Source of the DNA: Acidimicrobiia bacterium | Lineage (GTDB): Bacteria > Actinomycetota > Acidimicrobiia > Acidimicrobiales > Ilumatobacteraceae | Assembly: GCA_009923785.1 (NCBI GenBank) | Contig: RFSV01000004.1 | Location: 1 to 64,000, forward strand | Length of the DNA: 64,000 bases | Direction of reading: 5' to 3' | Shown: piece after piece, positions 36,170 to 44,863 of the stretch | How the letters are laid out: every line of letters starts with the position of its first letter | How positions within the stretch are numbered: the first letter of the stretch is position 1 | The notes under the pieces: model-generated | What the model was told of the DNA's origin: nothing | Database searches by the model: none | Seen by the model: the letters and a program-made list of their open reading frames with translations, nothing else | Program-made: the position numbers and the translations under genes

Positions 36170-36874
36170 CTACTCCCCGAGGGAGTGCACGGGAAGATCC
36201 ATGTGGAACAACCCGTTGGCGAACGAAGCGACATCACCTTCGAAATCGGCCCGCTCGATCTCCGAGTACGTCCGACGACTTCCGAGGAGGCGGAGGCATT
36301 CGAACGGTGTGGTTCTGAGCCGTAGTGACGGAGTCCCCTCTCCCACCACGATCTCCTCGCCTTCCAGGTCGACCGACATCGCACCGAGACCAGCTCGCCG
36401 AAGGTCGGCCTTCACCAGCTTCAGTCCGAGCTCGGCGGCGACTCGAACGCCTGACGCCTCGCGTCCCGAACGATCGCCAAGGGCGTTGCGAGCGTCGAAT
36501 TCATGGACGATCACGTCGTACACCAGGCCCCACATGGCCCGAGGGTCGCGTTCGATCATCCCCTCGAAGGAATCCGCCACCGCGGACCATTCGGACAAGA
36601 CCTCTGCCGTCGAGTTTTTCCGACGTTCGTCGACCTGACGATCGACCCAAGGTTGCGAGTCGCCTTTCGGCACACGCCCGGCCGAGAGGTCGACCGCTAT
36701 TCCGGTGACGTGGGCGCACAAGTCGTGCAGATTCCAGGCCGGACACGCTGGAACCGGAACCCTCATCGTGTCGTCCTGTGCCGAGACGATCGCTGAGATT
36801 CGCTCGCGCGATGCGCGATACTCGCGGGCCAGAAGGAGGCCGTCGAAGCGAGTGATCTCCTTGCTCGACGTCAC
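36170..36874 (-). CDS. Mycothiol-dependent maleylpyruvate-isomerase-family (DinB-like) protein
   Basis: About 234 residues. MRVPVPACPAWNLHDLCAHV near residue 38 matches the signature of the mycothiol-dependent metal-binding family, with the ligand-type His in CAHV, and a later VIVHEFDARNALGD segment carries the other expected His and Asp. Family members isomerise or transfer thiols to small substrates using mycothiol. The GTG start at 36874 has GGAGG 7 bases upstream and overlaps the stop of the epimerase-like gene (GTGA); a longer open frame upstream has no homology. Confidence 0.8.
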   Translation of the reverse strand: MTSSKEITRFDGLLLAREYRASRERISAIVSAQDDTMRVPVPACPAWNLHDLCAHVTGIAVDLSAGRVPKGDSQPWVDRQVDERRKNSTAEVLSEWSAVADSFEGMIERDPRAMWGLVYDVIVHEFDARNALGDRSGREASGVRVAAELGLKLVKADLRRAGLGAMSVDLEGEEIVVGEGTPSLRLRTTPFECLRLLGSRRTYSEIERADFEGDVASFANGLFHMDLPVHSLGE

Positions 36875-37710
36875 GACTCGGCCTCCAGGAACTTTCGTAA
36901 TCCAGCGGCACAGCGAGCGACGTGGTCGTCCGGCGATGCCCAGCCCAATGTCGACGGCGCCTCGACCGACCATGGCACCGAACATCCGGAGGCACGCACG
37001 ATCTCGAGGATCTCGGCGACTCGCATCTCTCCCTCTCCCGGGGCCACCCGGTGAGCGAGACAGTCGGTGTAGTAATCGGGGTCGGCTGGTTCGATCGATC
37101 CGTCGTTCACCTGGACGCCGGTGATCAGTTCCCCTGGGATCTCGGCTAACTCGTCGAGGTCTCGTGTACCCCGTTCGACGTGCCATACGTCGACGCAGAT
37201 ACCGGCGTTCGGCCGATCGGCATCCTCGACGATCCGACGAGAATCACCGGCCGAAACGATGTCCGTGAACGGCACGAATTCGAGTCCGACGACCAAGCCG
37301 TGATCGGCGGCGCGATCACACAACGAACCGAACGCCTTGGCTGCGGCCACTCTGTCGCCGGCCGAACCGATCACCTGCAGATAGCGACAGCCGAAGGCAT
37401 CGGCGATTCGAAATGCCGCGTCTTCCCAGACTGCCGCCCGATCCCCGCCGAGACCCTCGCGTCCGAGACCGGGAATCACCTCGATTTCGGAGATCTTCAT
37501 CTCGTATCGATCCAGGAGTTCCGAAATTCTGGAAGTGCCCCATCCTTCACGTTCGAGTTCTAGGAACTGCCCCACGAACAGCCCGATACTTCCGAAACCA
37601 TTCTCCGACGCCAGCCTCACGCGGTCGTCGATGGGATGCATGCGATCCAGAGTGAAATGGCTGAGAACCGACCGTTCTCTCAACCACTGCTCGCGATTAG
37701 TTTGTGCCAC
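36871..37710 (-). CDS. Sugar phosphate isomerase/epimerase-like TIM-barrel protein
   Basis: 279 residues of the xylose-isomerase-like/AP-endonuclease-2 fold. Metal-binding positions typical of the family are visible: Glu in GLEFVPF, Asp and His in CVDVWHVERG, and Glu near the end in WSVEAPS. The substrate could be a polyol or a cyclic keto compound as well as a sugar. GTG 37710 is taken as start. It is coupled to the mycothiol-dependent protein downstream and is divergent from the SDR at 37756. Confidence 0.83.
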   Translation of the reverse strand: MAQTNREQWLRERSVLSHFTLDRMHPIDDRVRLASENGFGSIGLFVGQFLELEREGWGTSRISELLDRYEMKISEIEVIPGLGREGLGGDRAAVWEDAAFRIADAFGCRYLQVIGSAGDRVAAAKAFGSLCDRAADHGLVVGLEFVPFTDIVSAGDSRRIVEDADRPNAGICVDVWHVERGTRDLDELAEIPGELITGVQVNDGSIEPADPDYYTDCLAHRVAPGEGEMRVAEILEIVRASGCSVPWSVEAPSTLGWASPDDHVARCAAGLRKFLEAES

Positions 37711-37716
37711 GGATCA

Positions 37717-37729
37717 AGTGTTCCACACT
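37717..37729. promoter_or_regulatory. Short perfect palindrome in the 37710/37756 divergent promoter
   Basis: AGTGTTCCACACT has 5-base arms and a 3-base centre. It overlaps the likely -10 region of the epimerase-like gene (AACACT, 6 bases before its GTG) and lies 27 bases before the SDR start. It could be an operator; a short palindrome like this could also be chance. Confidence 0.3.
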
Positions 37730-37755
37730 GGACCACGGGCCAAAAGGGGGAAGTC

Positions 37756-38586
37756 GTGTCACGTCTGGCAGGAAAGATCGCAGTCATCACCGGAGGAGCC
37801 AGTGGCATCGGCGAGGGAACGGTACTGCGCTTCGTCGAAGAAGGAGCACGTGTCGTCATCGCCGACATCCAGGACGAACCAGGACGCGCACTCGCAACTC
37901 GCCTGGGTGACGTCGCCCGATTCGTCCACACCGACGTCACGGACGAGTCCTCGATAGCTGGCGCGGTCGACGAGGCCGTGCAATCCTTCGGGCGTCTCGA
38001 CGTGATGTTCAACAATGCGGGCATCGTCGGTGCAGTCGGACGCATCGCCGAGACCGACACCGACCAATGGGACCGCACCGTGTCGATCCTCCTTCGTGGC
38101 GTCTACTTGGGGATGAAGCACGCGGCGCGAGTGATGGTCCCGCAGAAGTCCGGGGCGATCGTGTCGACATCGAGCACCGCCGGAATTCTCGGAGGGCTTG
38201 GCCCTCACTGCTACACGGCTTGCAAACACGCCGTGATCGGACTCACCAAATCGGTGGCATCCGAGCTGGCCGCATCCGGAATTCGCGTCAATGCGATCTC
38301 ACCCGGGAACACGGTTTCGGCCATGACCGCCGGAGTCGTCACCGGTGATCACACAGCCATCGACACCGTGACGCAGCACATCACAGCAGGTTCCTTGCTC
38401 GGAATTCCTGGGCTCCCGGTCGACATCGCGAATGCCGCCGTGTACCTCGCCAGCGAAGAATCTCGCTACGTGACCGGACACACGCTCGTGGTGGACGCCG
38501 GTCAGACGACGATCGGCGGCAACGGGCGCTTCCACCAACAACCAGCGACGCTCATTCGCGAGGCTGGGGTTCGCGAGCGGGCCTGA
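37756..38586 (+). CDS. Short-chain dehydrogenase/reductase
   Basis: 276 residues. ITGGASGIGEGTVLRF cofactor loop near residue 12, IADIQDEPG with the NAD-type Asp, NNAGIVG, Ser in STSSTAG and YTACKHAVIG catalytic Tyr-x3-Lys; ends in VTGHTLVVDAGQTT. The GTG start is chosen because GGGGGAAG lies 3-5 bases upstream. It faces a frameshifted alcohol dehydrogenase 10 bases away on the other strand. Substrate unknown. Confidence 0.88.
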   Translation: MSRLAGKIAVITGGASGIGEGTVLRFVEEGARVVIADIQDEPGRALATRLGDVARFVHTDVTDESSIAGAVDEAVQSFGRLDVMFNNAGIVGAVGRIAETDTDQWDRTVSILLRGVYLGMKHAARVMVPQKSGAIVSTSSTAGILGGLGPHCYTACKHAVIGLTKSVASELAASGIRVNAISPGNTVSAMTAGVVTGDHTAIDTVTQHITAGSLLGIPGLPVDIANAAVYLASEESRYVTGHTLVVDAGQTTIGGNGRFHQQPATLIREAGVRERA

Positions 38587-38595
38587 CAGCCGAGT

Positions 38596-39634
38596 TCACC
38601 GTCGCGGATCGACGAGAACCTTCGTCTCGAGCGACTGACCGCTCGCCAGATCGGCCAACGCAGAATCGAGCCCGTCCAGGCCGACGGTGGCGGTGTGCAT
38701 CGGTTCGGTACGAAACCGTCCGTCGGCGATCATGCTCATCGCCATGGCAAATTCGTCTCGGGTGTAAGCGAGGGCCGACGTGGCCGAGATCTCCTTCACG
38801 AGCCAACTCCCGACATCGATCGGCGCCTTTTCGTCGGGAAGTCCGACGAGACAGAGTGCGCCACCACGTCGGGCGAAATCGACTGCGCTCTGAACGGCGA
38901 ACGAACGTCCGACGCATTCGTACACGATGTCGGCACCGAGGGAGGCCGTCGGTCAGAGTCTTGATCAATTGATCGGCTCCCTCGCCGGGCGCCACTGCGT
39001 GATGCGCGCCGAGTTCGAGAGCGAGATCACGGCGACGCTCGTTCGGCTCGACAACCACGACGACACCGGCGCCAGCAGCTCGCACCCACTGCATGGTCCC
39101 GAGTCCGATGGGACCGGCCCCCTGAACCACCGCGACATCACCACTGCGCAGGAGACTTCGACGTACAGCGTGAAAGGCGACAGTCGCTGGCTCGACTTGA
39201 GCCGCCTGTTCGTCGGAGAGACGTGGATCGGCCCTCACCACTCGATCCTTGGAGACGGCGATCCGCTCGGCGAATCCTCCATGCGGTGGTGCCAGCGGAT
39301 CTCGTCCGAGAGCCGAGACGAAAGCGACCTGGCAGTGATCGCTTTGGCCGGCGCGGCACGCCGCACACCGTCCACAGATCGGAGCAATACCAACCACCAC
39401 TCGATCTCCGACGTCGAGACCGCGAACCCCGTCCCCGCATTCGGACACGTGCCCCACCCACTCGTGACCGCAAATCGCCGGGTTGTACGGAGACCCACTC
39501 TGATACGCGTGCACGTCGGTTCCGCAGATCCCACAAAACGAGACGTCGACGACGACTCCACCTTCGGCCGCGCGTGGGTCGGGAAACTCGATCAACTCCA
39601 AAGTCTCTCGACCGGTGATCAATGCCGCTTGCAT
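38596..39634 (-). pseudogene. Zinc-dependent medium-chain alcohol dehydrogenase, interrupted by one frameshift
   Basis: The N-terminal frame runs from ATG 39634 (GGGAGGG upstream). It has the catalytic-zinc Cys in CGICGTDVH, His/Glu in GHEWVGHV, the structural-zinc Cys set CGRCAACRAGQSDHC, and the cofactor loop GAGPIGLGTMQW. After TLTDGL, near 38943, homology moves to another frame, which continues GADIVYECVGRSF and ends normally at 38596 with LETKVLVDPRR. One extra base (or two missing) around 38938-38946 explains the change. All residues needed for catalysis are intact on both sides, so the lesion is recent or a consensus error. Confidence 0.82.
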
Positions 39635-39716
39635 TCGCCCTCCCGTGTGTCCTCGGTTCCGAGCGTAGGCGACCGACGACGTAATGTCGGCTGTCACCAC
39701 CGATGAAGGAGGACCC

Positions 39717-40064
39717 ATGGCACTCATCGCCATCGAAGCAGCCATTCGTATCAACGACCCGAGCCGTCGAGACGCAGCCGTGGAGGCGTCGATCCCTTTT
39801 CAGAAGGGCACTCGAGACGACGAACCAGGGTGTCTCGTCTACTGCTTCGCGGCCGATCCGGTGGAACCTGACCTCATCCAGGTCTACGAGCTGTGGCAGG
39901 ACGAGGCGACTCTGGCCGCTCACTTCGATCACCCCAACTACCACGGCATGCGCGAACTCCTCGGAACCTTCGGACTGAAGTCCGCCGAGAGTCGCAAGCA
40001 CCGAATCGACGCGACTGCACCGGTCTACGGCCCCGACTTCAAGGCGCGAGCTACTTTCGACTGA
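39717..40064 (+). CDS. Antibiotic-biosynthesis-monooxygenase (ABM) domain protein
   Basis: 115 residues forming one ABM alpha-beta barrel: ALIAIEAAIRINDPSRRDA, then PGCLVYCFAADPVEPDLIQV and YELWQDEATLAAHFDHPNY. The His in AHFDHPNY is common in this family. ATG 39717 has GAAGGAGG 5 bases upstream, and a TAATGT box lies near 39681. It is divergent from the frameshifted alcohol dehydrogenase and convergent with the synthetase cluster. Likely a small cofactor-free oxygenase or a stress-type protein. Confidence 0.82.
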   Translation: MALIAIEAAIRINDPSRRDAAVEASIPFQKGTRDDEPGCLVYCFAADPVEPDLIQVYELWQDEATLAAHFDHPNYHGMRELLGTFGLKSAESRKHRIDATAPVYGPDFKARATFD

Positions 40065-40067
40065 ACG

Positions 40068-41687
40068 TCAGGACGACGTCTGCTCCTTGGCCCACCGATA
40101 GTCGGCCTTCCCGGATGGACTCCGGTAGATCTCGGGAACGAACACGACTCGTCGTGGGGCCTTGTAGTCGGCGATCGACTTCTTCACGTGCGCGATCACC
40201 GCATCTTCGTCGAGAGTCGAGCCGTTCGTGCGGGAGACGACAAGACCCACGATTTCACCGAAGCGCTCGTCAGGCAGACCGACCGCCACGCAGTCGACTA
40301 CTTCATCATGTGATCGCGCCGCCACCTCGACCTCTTCGGGATAGATCTTCTCTCCTCCAGAATTGATGCACACCGAGCCACGGCCGAGCAACTGAACGGT
40401 TCCGTCGGCGTCGATGATCGCGTAATCACCTGGGATCGAATAGCGAACTCCGTCGATCTCGCGGAACGTACGGCTCGTCTTCTCGGGATCGCCGAAGTAA
40501 CCATCGGGCATCGATCCGGCCGCCGCCAACACTCCTGATCGTCCCGACCCGAACGGGATCTTCTCCCAGGTGACGTCGTCGAACAACACAGTGTTCGGAG
40601 TCGCCATGAACTTCGCGGTGTCAACGGGATCCTGACCAGGCATCGTCATCGCCACGGCGAACGGCCCACCTTCGGAAGCCCCGATCATGTCGAGAACGAC
40701 TGCATTGGGCGATCGCGCCATCAACGCACGTTTCGATTCGCTCGACAACGTCGCTCCTGTCGACACGATCCGCCCGAGTGACACCAAGTCGTACGCTCGA
40801 CCTTCGTCCTCGACACGTTCCATCTCGGCGATGATCGGTCGCGCGAAAGCATCACCCACGATCGAGATCTGGGACACTCGTTCCCTCTCGACCAACGTGA
40901 GCATTTCCGCCGGATCGAACCGTCGCCCAGAAAGCAAAACGACCGTTCCTCCAAGAACGAAGGTCGAGAAAGCAAGGAACATCGCCGTGCCATGCATGAG
41001 CGGTGGAGCAGTCATGTTCACTGGCCCTCGACCCGACTTCTGCAAGTCGACAGCTACCCGAGCGACTTCTTCTGGAGTTTCGGGAACGTCGAGCCCCAAC
41101 GTCGCGTATCCCGTGAACGCGAGAGCACCGAAGAGACCTCGATGACTCCACACGACCCCCTTGGGAAGACCTGTCGTTCCTCCCGTGTAGAGAAGCAGCG
41201 AATCGGAACCCGAGCGTGCGATACGCGGCATCGGTTGGCTCTCGCTCATCGCACGCTCGTAGGCGACTGCACCGATAGCCGGAGTCTCGTCACCGACTTC
41301 GATCAGAACTTTCAGTTCGGGCATGTGCACCCGAACCTCGTCGACGACCTCTCGAAACGCTGCGTGATACACGAGGGCGGTCGATCCCGAGTCGGTCAGC
41401 ACGTGAACGATTTCGGGCGCCTTGTACCGGTAATTCACGTTCACCGTGCTGGCACGAACCTTGAACGCGGCATACGCCGACTCGAGATACTCGGGGCAAT
41501 TGAACATCAGCTGGGCGACCTTGGCATCGTGGCCGATCCCCGCTCGGTCGAGGTAATCGGCCAATCTCGATGCCCGATCGTCGAGAGACCGCCACGTCAT
41601 GTGCTGTTCACCGATGACGACAGCGGTGTGGTCGGGCTGTGCGTCAGCCAATGCCTCCCACAACGTCGCCCAGTTCTCGTCGAGCAC
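40068..41687 (-). CDS. AMP-forming acyl-CoA synthetase/ligase
   Basis: 539-residue ANL enzyme. LLLYTGGTTGLPKGVVW is the adenylation motif with GG in place of SG, DMIGASEGGPFA follows, GSVCINSGGEKIYPEEVE is the hinge, and the catalytic Lys is in SGKADYRW. The GTG start has GGAGGG 5 bases upstream and lies 1 base after the Rieske stop. Very similar in motif wording to the synthetase at 43137-44771, so the two are likely paralogues within one operon. Confidence 0.9.
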   Translation of the reverse strand: MLDENWATLWEALADAQPDHTAVVIGEQHMTWRSLDDRASRLADYLDRAGIGHDAKVAQLMFNCPEYLESAYAAFKVRASTVNVNYRYKAPEIVHVLTDSGSTALVYHAAFREVVDEVRVHMPELKVLIEVGDETPAIGAVAYERAMSESQPMPRIARSGSDSLLLYTGGTTGLPKGVVWSHRGLFGALAFTGYATLGLDVPETPEEVARVAVDLQKSGRGPVNMTAPPLMHGTAMFLAFSTFVLGGTVVLLSGRRFDPAEMLTLVERERVSQISIVGDAFARPIIAEMERVEDEGRAYDLVSLGRIVSTGATLSSESKRALMARSPNAVVLDMIGASEGGPFAVAMTMPGQDPVDTAKFMATPNTVLFDDVTWEKIPFGSGRSGVLAAAGSMPDGYFGDPEKTSRTFREIDGVRYSIPGDYAIIDADGTVQLLGRGSVCINSGGEKIYPEEVEVAARSHDEVVDCVAVGLPDERFGEIVGLVVSRTNGSTLDEDAVIAHVKKSIADYKAPRRVVFVPEIYRSPSGKADYRWAKEQTSS

Positions 41688-41688
41688 G

Positions 41689-43134
41689 TCAGCCCTCCGG
41701 AATACGAAATGGCGCCAGCTCGGAGAGATCCCGCCCATCGGCGACAAGACCGTGGGAGATCACGTCGTCGATGTGCCGATGAATAAGTCTCATACGCGCT
41801 TCTTGGTACGCGCCGAACGACACTCCCTGTTTGGCTCGCTTGGCCGTCATCTTGAGACCGAGCTGGACCTTGGGAAGGTTCTCCATGTCCTGTTCGAAGA
41901 CGTCGGCGAGTCCACCCATCCCCTCGGCCTCCCGCCAGGACTGCTCGAGGCGAAGGCGCTGGATGGGCGCTGGAGCGGGCCGATCCTCACCGTCGGGAAC
42001 CGGCATCATGCGGATGACGTCCATGAAACACGTGTCGGGGGTCGGGCCCGGTCTCCAGCGGTACACGAGCGACTGTCCGACCCCAGCCCACGGCGCGAAT
42101 GCAGGGAACAAGTGGTACAGGTGAGCGTCGAGCATCTCGGAATCGGACACGGTCGACAAGTCCACCTTGAAGATCGGAGCCATCGCGGAGCGGAACACTT
42201 CGGCGACCACTTCGCGGGCGGTCTTGCCTTCGGGAACTTCGATCGCACCTTTGCTCGATCGAGCCGAGAAAGCCATGTAGGCGTCGGCGACCTGCTGTTC
42301 GGACAATGGCCCAAGGTGCGGACTTTGAATTCCGAATCCGTTGACGAATCGCGTCACGAAGGGCGACTCCTCCCAGATGGAGTACTCACTGTTCGCATCG
42401 CCCGCGAATTCGAGGATCTGCGGATGGGTTGCGATCACGTGGTAGCCCTCGGCGAAGGCCTCCATCACCACCTTCCAGTTCGCCGGCACTTCCTTGACGG
42501 CGTGAAATGCCTTGTAGCGGTTGGCCATGGCGAAATCTCGCCCGAAGTGTTCGACCATCTTCTTGGCGACCTCGTTGAACGGTGCCGCCTGCGGATCGAG
42601 ATTCACGAAGACGAAGCCACACCATTCGGCCACCTGCGCCTCCGGGAGGCACGAATCGGGGTGCCCGAACACTTGGGGGAAATCCCATTCGGCGGGCAAT
42701 TCCACGAGAACTCCGTCGAGATCCCATCGCCAACCGTGGAACGGACAACGGAACGACGCGACACGTCCGTCGTCGGTCCGAAGTTTGGTGCCACGGTGCA
42801 AGCACGAATTGTGAAACGCCTTGATGGCCCCTTCTCTCGTCCGTACGACCAGCAAGGACTGATCGGCGACGTCGTACACCACGTGGTCGCCCGGATCGCG
42901 CAGTTCGTCGACATGACAGGCCATCTGCCACGTCGACGTCCACATGTATTCGTTCTCGAGTGCGGCGAAGGAGTGGTCGGTGTATCGCGTCTTCGGAACG
43001 TCGACCAAGCCTTGGGGCACGTACGAGCTGTCGAGAAGTGATTTCGGCACCGTGCGCGTATCGGCCGCGAGCAGATCCTGGACACTCGGTCCCGCACTAC
43101 GTGCTTCGCCGACCCGGCTGTCAATCGATGTCAT
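41689..43134 (-). CDS. Rieske non-heme iron oxygenase, alpha subunit
   Basis: 481 residues. The Rieske site is CLHRGTKL...CPFHGW near residues 111-133, and the iron-binding motif is EGYHVIATHPQILEF near 230, giving the His-x4-His ligands. The protein is a paralogue of the oxygenase at 44864, with shared wording such as GDHVVY and PAEWDFPQV/PAQWDFPHV. It lies between two acyl-CoA synthetases in a minus-strand operon. No reductase or ferredoxin is encoded next to it. Confidence 0.92.
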   Translation of the reverse strand: MTSIDSRVGEARSAGPSVQDLLAADTRTVPKSLLDSSYVPQGLVDVPKTRYTDHSFAALENEYMWTSTWQMACHVDELRDPGDHVVYDVADQSLLVVRTREGAIKAFHNSCLHRGTKLRTDDGRVASFRCPFHGWRWDLDGVLVELPAEWDFPQVFGHPDSCLPEAQVAEWCGFVFVNLDPQAAPFNEVAKKMVEHFGRDFAMANRYKAFHAVKEVPANWKVVMEAFAEGYHVIATHPQILEFAGDANSEYSIWEESPFVTRFVNGFGIQSPHLGPLSEQQVADAYMAFSARSSKGAIEVPEGKTAREVVAEVFRSAMAPIFKVDLSTVSDSEMLDAHLYHLFPAFAPWAGVGQSLVYRWRPGPTPDTCFMDVIRMMPVPDGEDRPAPAPIQRLRLEQSWREAEGMGGLADVFEQDMENLPKVQLGLKMTAKRAKQGVSFGAYQEARMRLIHRHIDDVISHGLVADGRDLSELAPFRIPEG

Positions 43135-43136
43135 GA

Positions 43137-44771
43137 TCAGCCGCCAGTCGCCTTCTCGAACAGCTCTTTTGCGGTCTTGTAATCGGCTTTCCCGTTCGGC
43201 GCACGCGGCACAGTCTCCAGAATCACGAGTTCCTTGGGCACCTTGTAACTCGACAGACGCCCCTTGGTGTACGCGATCACTGCATCGCCAGAAACGGACT
43301 CGACTCCATTGGCCAACGACGCGACCCCGACGACTCGTTGGCCGTATTTCTCGTCGGTCACCCCGAACACCAAGCAGTCGGCGATGGATTCGTGAGTCTT
43401 GACCGCCTCTTCGACTTCCTCGGGGAACACCTTCTCGCCGGCGGTGTTGATGCAGTTCGATCCTCGTCCGAGCAGAGTGATCGTCCCATCAGCTTCCACG
43501 ATCGCCATGTCGCCCGGGAAGCTGTATCGAACACCCTTGATCTCGCGGAACGTCCGAGCGGATTTCTCGGGGTCCTTGTAGTAACCGAGGGGCACATTCG
43601 GACCGCTCACTGCCACGATGCCCGTCTGTCCGGATCCGGGGACCACTTCTTCGTCATCGGGACCGAACACCTTGGTGTTCGGCATGGCACCGAACTTTGC
43701 CGTCGTGTTGACGTTGTCCTTGGTGGCCACCGTCTGCGCCATTCCACCTTCGCTCGATCCGAGGATGTCCATCACCATCGCGCCCGGCATGTGTTCGAAG
43801 ATTCCGGCTTTGACGTCGGCCGAGAACATCGCTCCGGTCGACACGATGGTGGTCACTGATGACGTGTCGTACGGAGTACCACTATCGGCCTTTTCGCGCA
43901 GTGCGTTCATCATCGGTCGGGCGAATGCATCGCCGACGATCACCAACGTGGCCACCCGGTGCCGTTCGATGGCACGGAACATCTCGTGAGCGTCGAACGA
44001 TCGACCCTCGAGTAGCACGACCTTTCCAGCCATGAGGTGAGGAAGCAGCGCTCCGAGCCACACCCCCGTACCGTGCATGAGGGGACAGGCCGGAATGGCG
44101 ACCGGTTGCCCCATCGCCTGGTGAACGACGGTCGCCGTTCCGACGACCTCATCGACCGATTCGAACGGGCCGCGGCCCATCGGTCCGGTGTAGAACCCGA
44201 GGAAGCCATCGGTGAACGGGCCGGTTTCGTACATCACCCCTTTGGGCATTCCGGTCGTTCCACCGGTGTACAGCATGTAGACGTCCGAAGGCTCGCGTCT
44301 CTGCGAGGGTGCTGGTTCGTGCGCAGCGATCACGTCGGCCCATTGACGAGCACCTGGAACGTTGGCTGACGGTCCGTCGGGCACCTCGATCAACAACTTG
44401 AGTTTCGGCAGGCGTTCCCGAACCCGTCCGATTCGATCGCCAAGACTCGAGTGGAACACCACCGCCTCGCAGTCGGAATTGTCGAGCAAATACCACAGTT
44501 CGTCGTCGAGATACCGGTAGTTCACATTGACCGGCGTGACACGGGATTTGAAAGCCGCGTACTGGGTCATCAGGTACTCCGGGCAGTTGTACATGAACAT
44601 GCCCACCTTCGAATCGAGCCCCATCCCGACTGCGCTGTAGGCGCTGGCCAGGCGAGCCGACGTCGAATCGAATTCACCCCAACTGACGTCTCGATCCCCG
44701 TAGGACACCGCCGTCTCCTGCGGAAATGCTGCCGAGTGACCCTCGAAAATGTCGGCGAAGTGCAGACCCAC
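43137..44771 (-). CDS. AMP-forming acyl-CoA synthetase/ligase
   Basis: About 544 residues. YMLYTGGTTGMPKGVMY is the adenylation motif, DILGSSEGGMAQT matches the ATP-binding A5 region, GSNCINTAGEKVFPEEVE is the hinge and NGKADYKTAKEL holds the catalytic Lys. The start is set at GTG 44771 after a run AAGGGGGGAG; an ATG at 44807 is an alternative. The stop is 2 bases before the Rieske ATG. It is first in the synthetase-Rieske-synthetase operon, divergent from another Rieske gene across 92 bases. Confidence 0.9.
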   Translation of the reverse strand: MGLHFADIFEGHSAAFPQETAVSYGDRDVSWGEFDSTSARLASAYSAVGMGLDSKVGMFMYNCPEYLMTQYAAFKSRVTPVNVNYRYLDDELWYLLDNSDCEAVVFHSSLGDRIGRVRERLPKLKLLIEVPDGPSANVPGARQWADVIAAHEPAPSQRREPSDVYMLYTGGTTGMPKGVMYETGPFTDGFLGFYTGPMGRGPFESVDEVVGTATVVHQAMGQPVAIPACPLMHGTGVWLGALLPHLMAGKVVLLEGRSFDAHEMFRAIERHRVATLVIVGDAFARPMMNALREKADSGTPYDTSSVTTIVSTGAMFSADVKAGIFEHMPGAMVMDILGSSEGGMAQTVATKDNVNTTAKFGAMPNTKVFGPDDEEVVPGSGQTGIVAVSGPNVPLGYYKDPEKSARTFREIKGVRYSFPGDMAIVEADGTITLLGRGSNCINTAGEKVFPEEVEEAVKTHESIADCLVFGVTDEKYGQRVVGVASLANGVESVSGDAVIAYTKGRLSSYKVPKELVILETVPRAPNGKADYKTAKELFEKATGG

Positions 44772-44838
44772 GAACTCCCCCCTTACTCTGTCGTCCCCCG
44801 ACGACACGATCCGATCGTAGTCGGAGTCTGGACGGAAG

Positions 44839-44852
44839 TGATCATCCGGTCA
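44839..44852. promoter_or_regulatory. Weaker operator-like palindrome in the 44771/44864 divergent promoter
   Basis: TGATCATCCGGTCA has the same layout as the sites at 19818 and 52702 (GATC half-sites 8 bases apart) but with two half-site mismatches. It directly abuts the AATAAT -10 of the Rieske gene, the same relative position as at 52702. It may bind the same or a related regulator. Confidence 0.4.
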
Positions 44853-44857
44853 ATAAT
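44852..44857 (+). promoter_or_regulatory. Putative leaderless -10 (AATAAT) for the Rieske gene at 44864
   Basis: AATAAT ends 6 bases before ATG 44864, and an operator-like palindrome ends at its first base. This is a main reason for rejecting the much earlier in-frame ATG at 44726. Confidence 0.42.
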
Positions 44858-44863
44858 GATCTG

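Noticed and set aside
41599-43041. 480-residue plus-strand open frame opposite the Rieske gene
   Set aside because: Antisense shadow; the minus strand holds the complete Rieske and iron motifs.
44806-44818. ACGATCCGATCGT palindrome as another copy of the shared operator
   Set aside because: The two GATC cores are 5 bases apart, not 8 as in the shared sites, so it is a different, possibly chance, palindrome.
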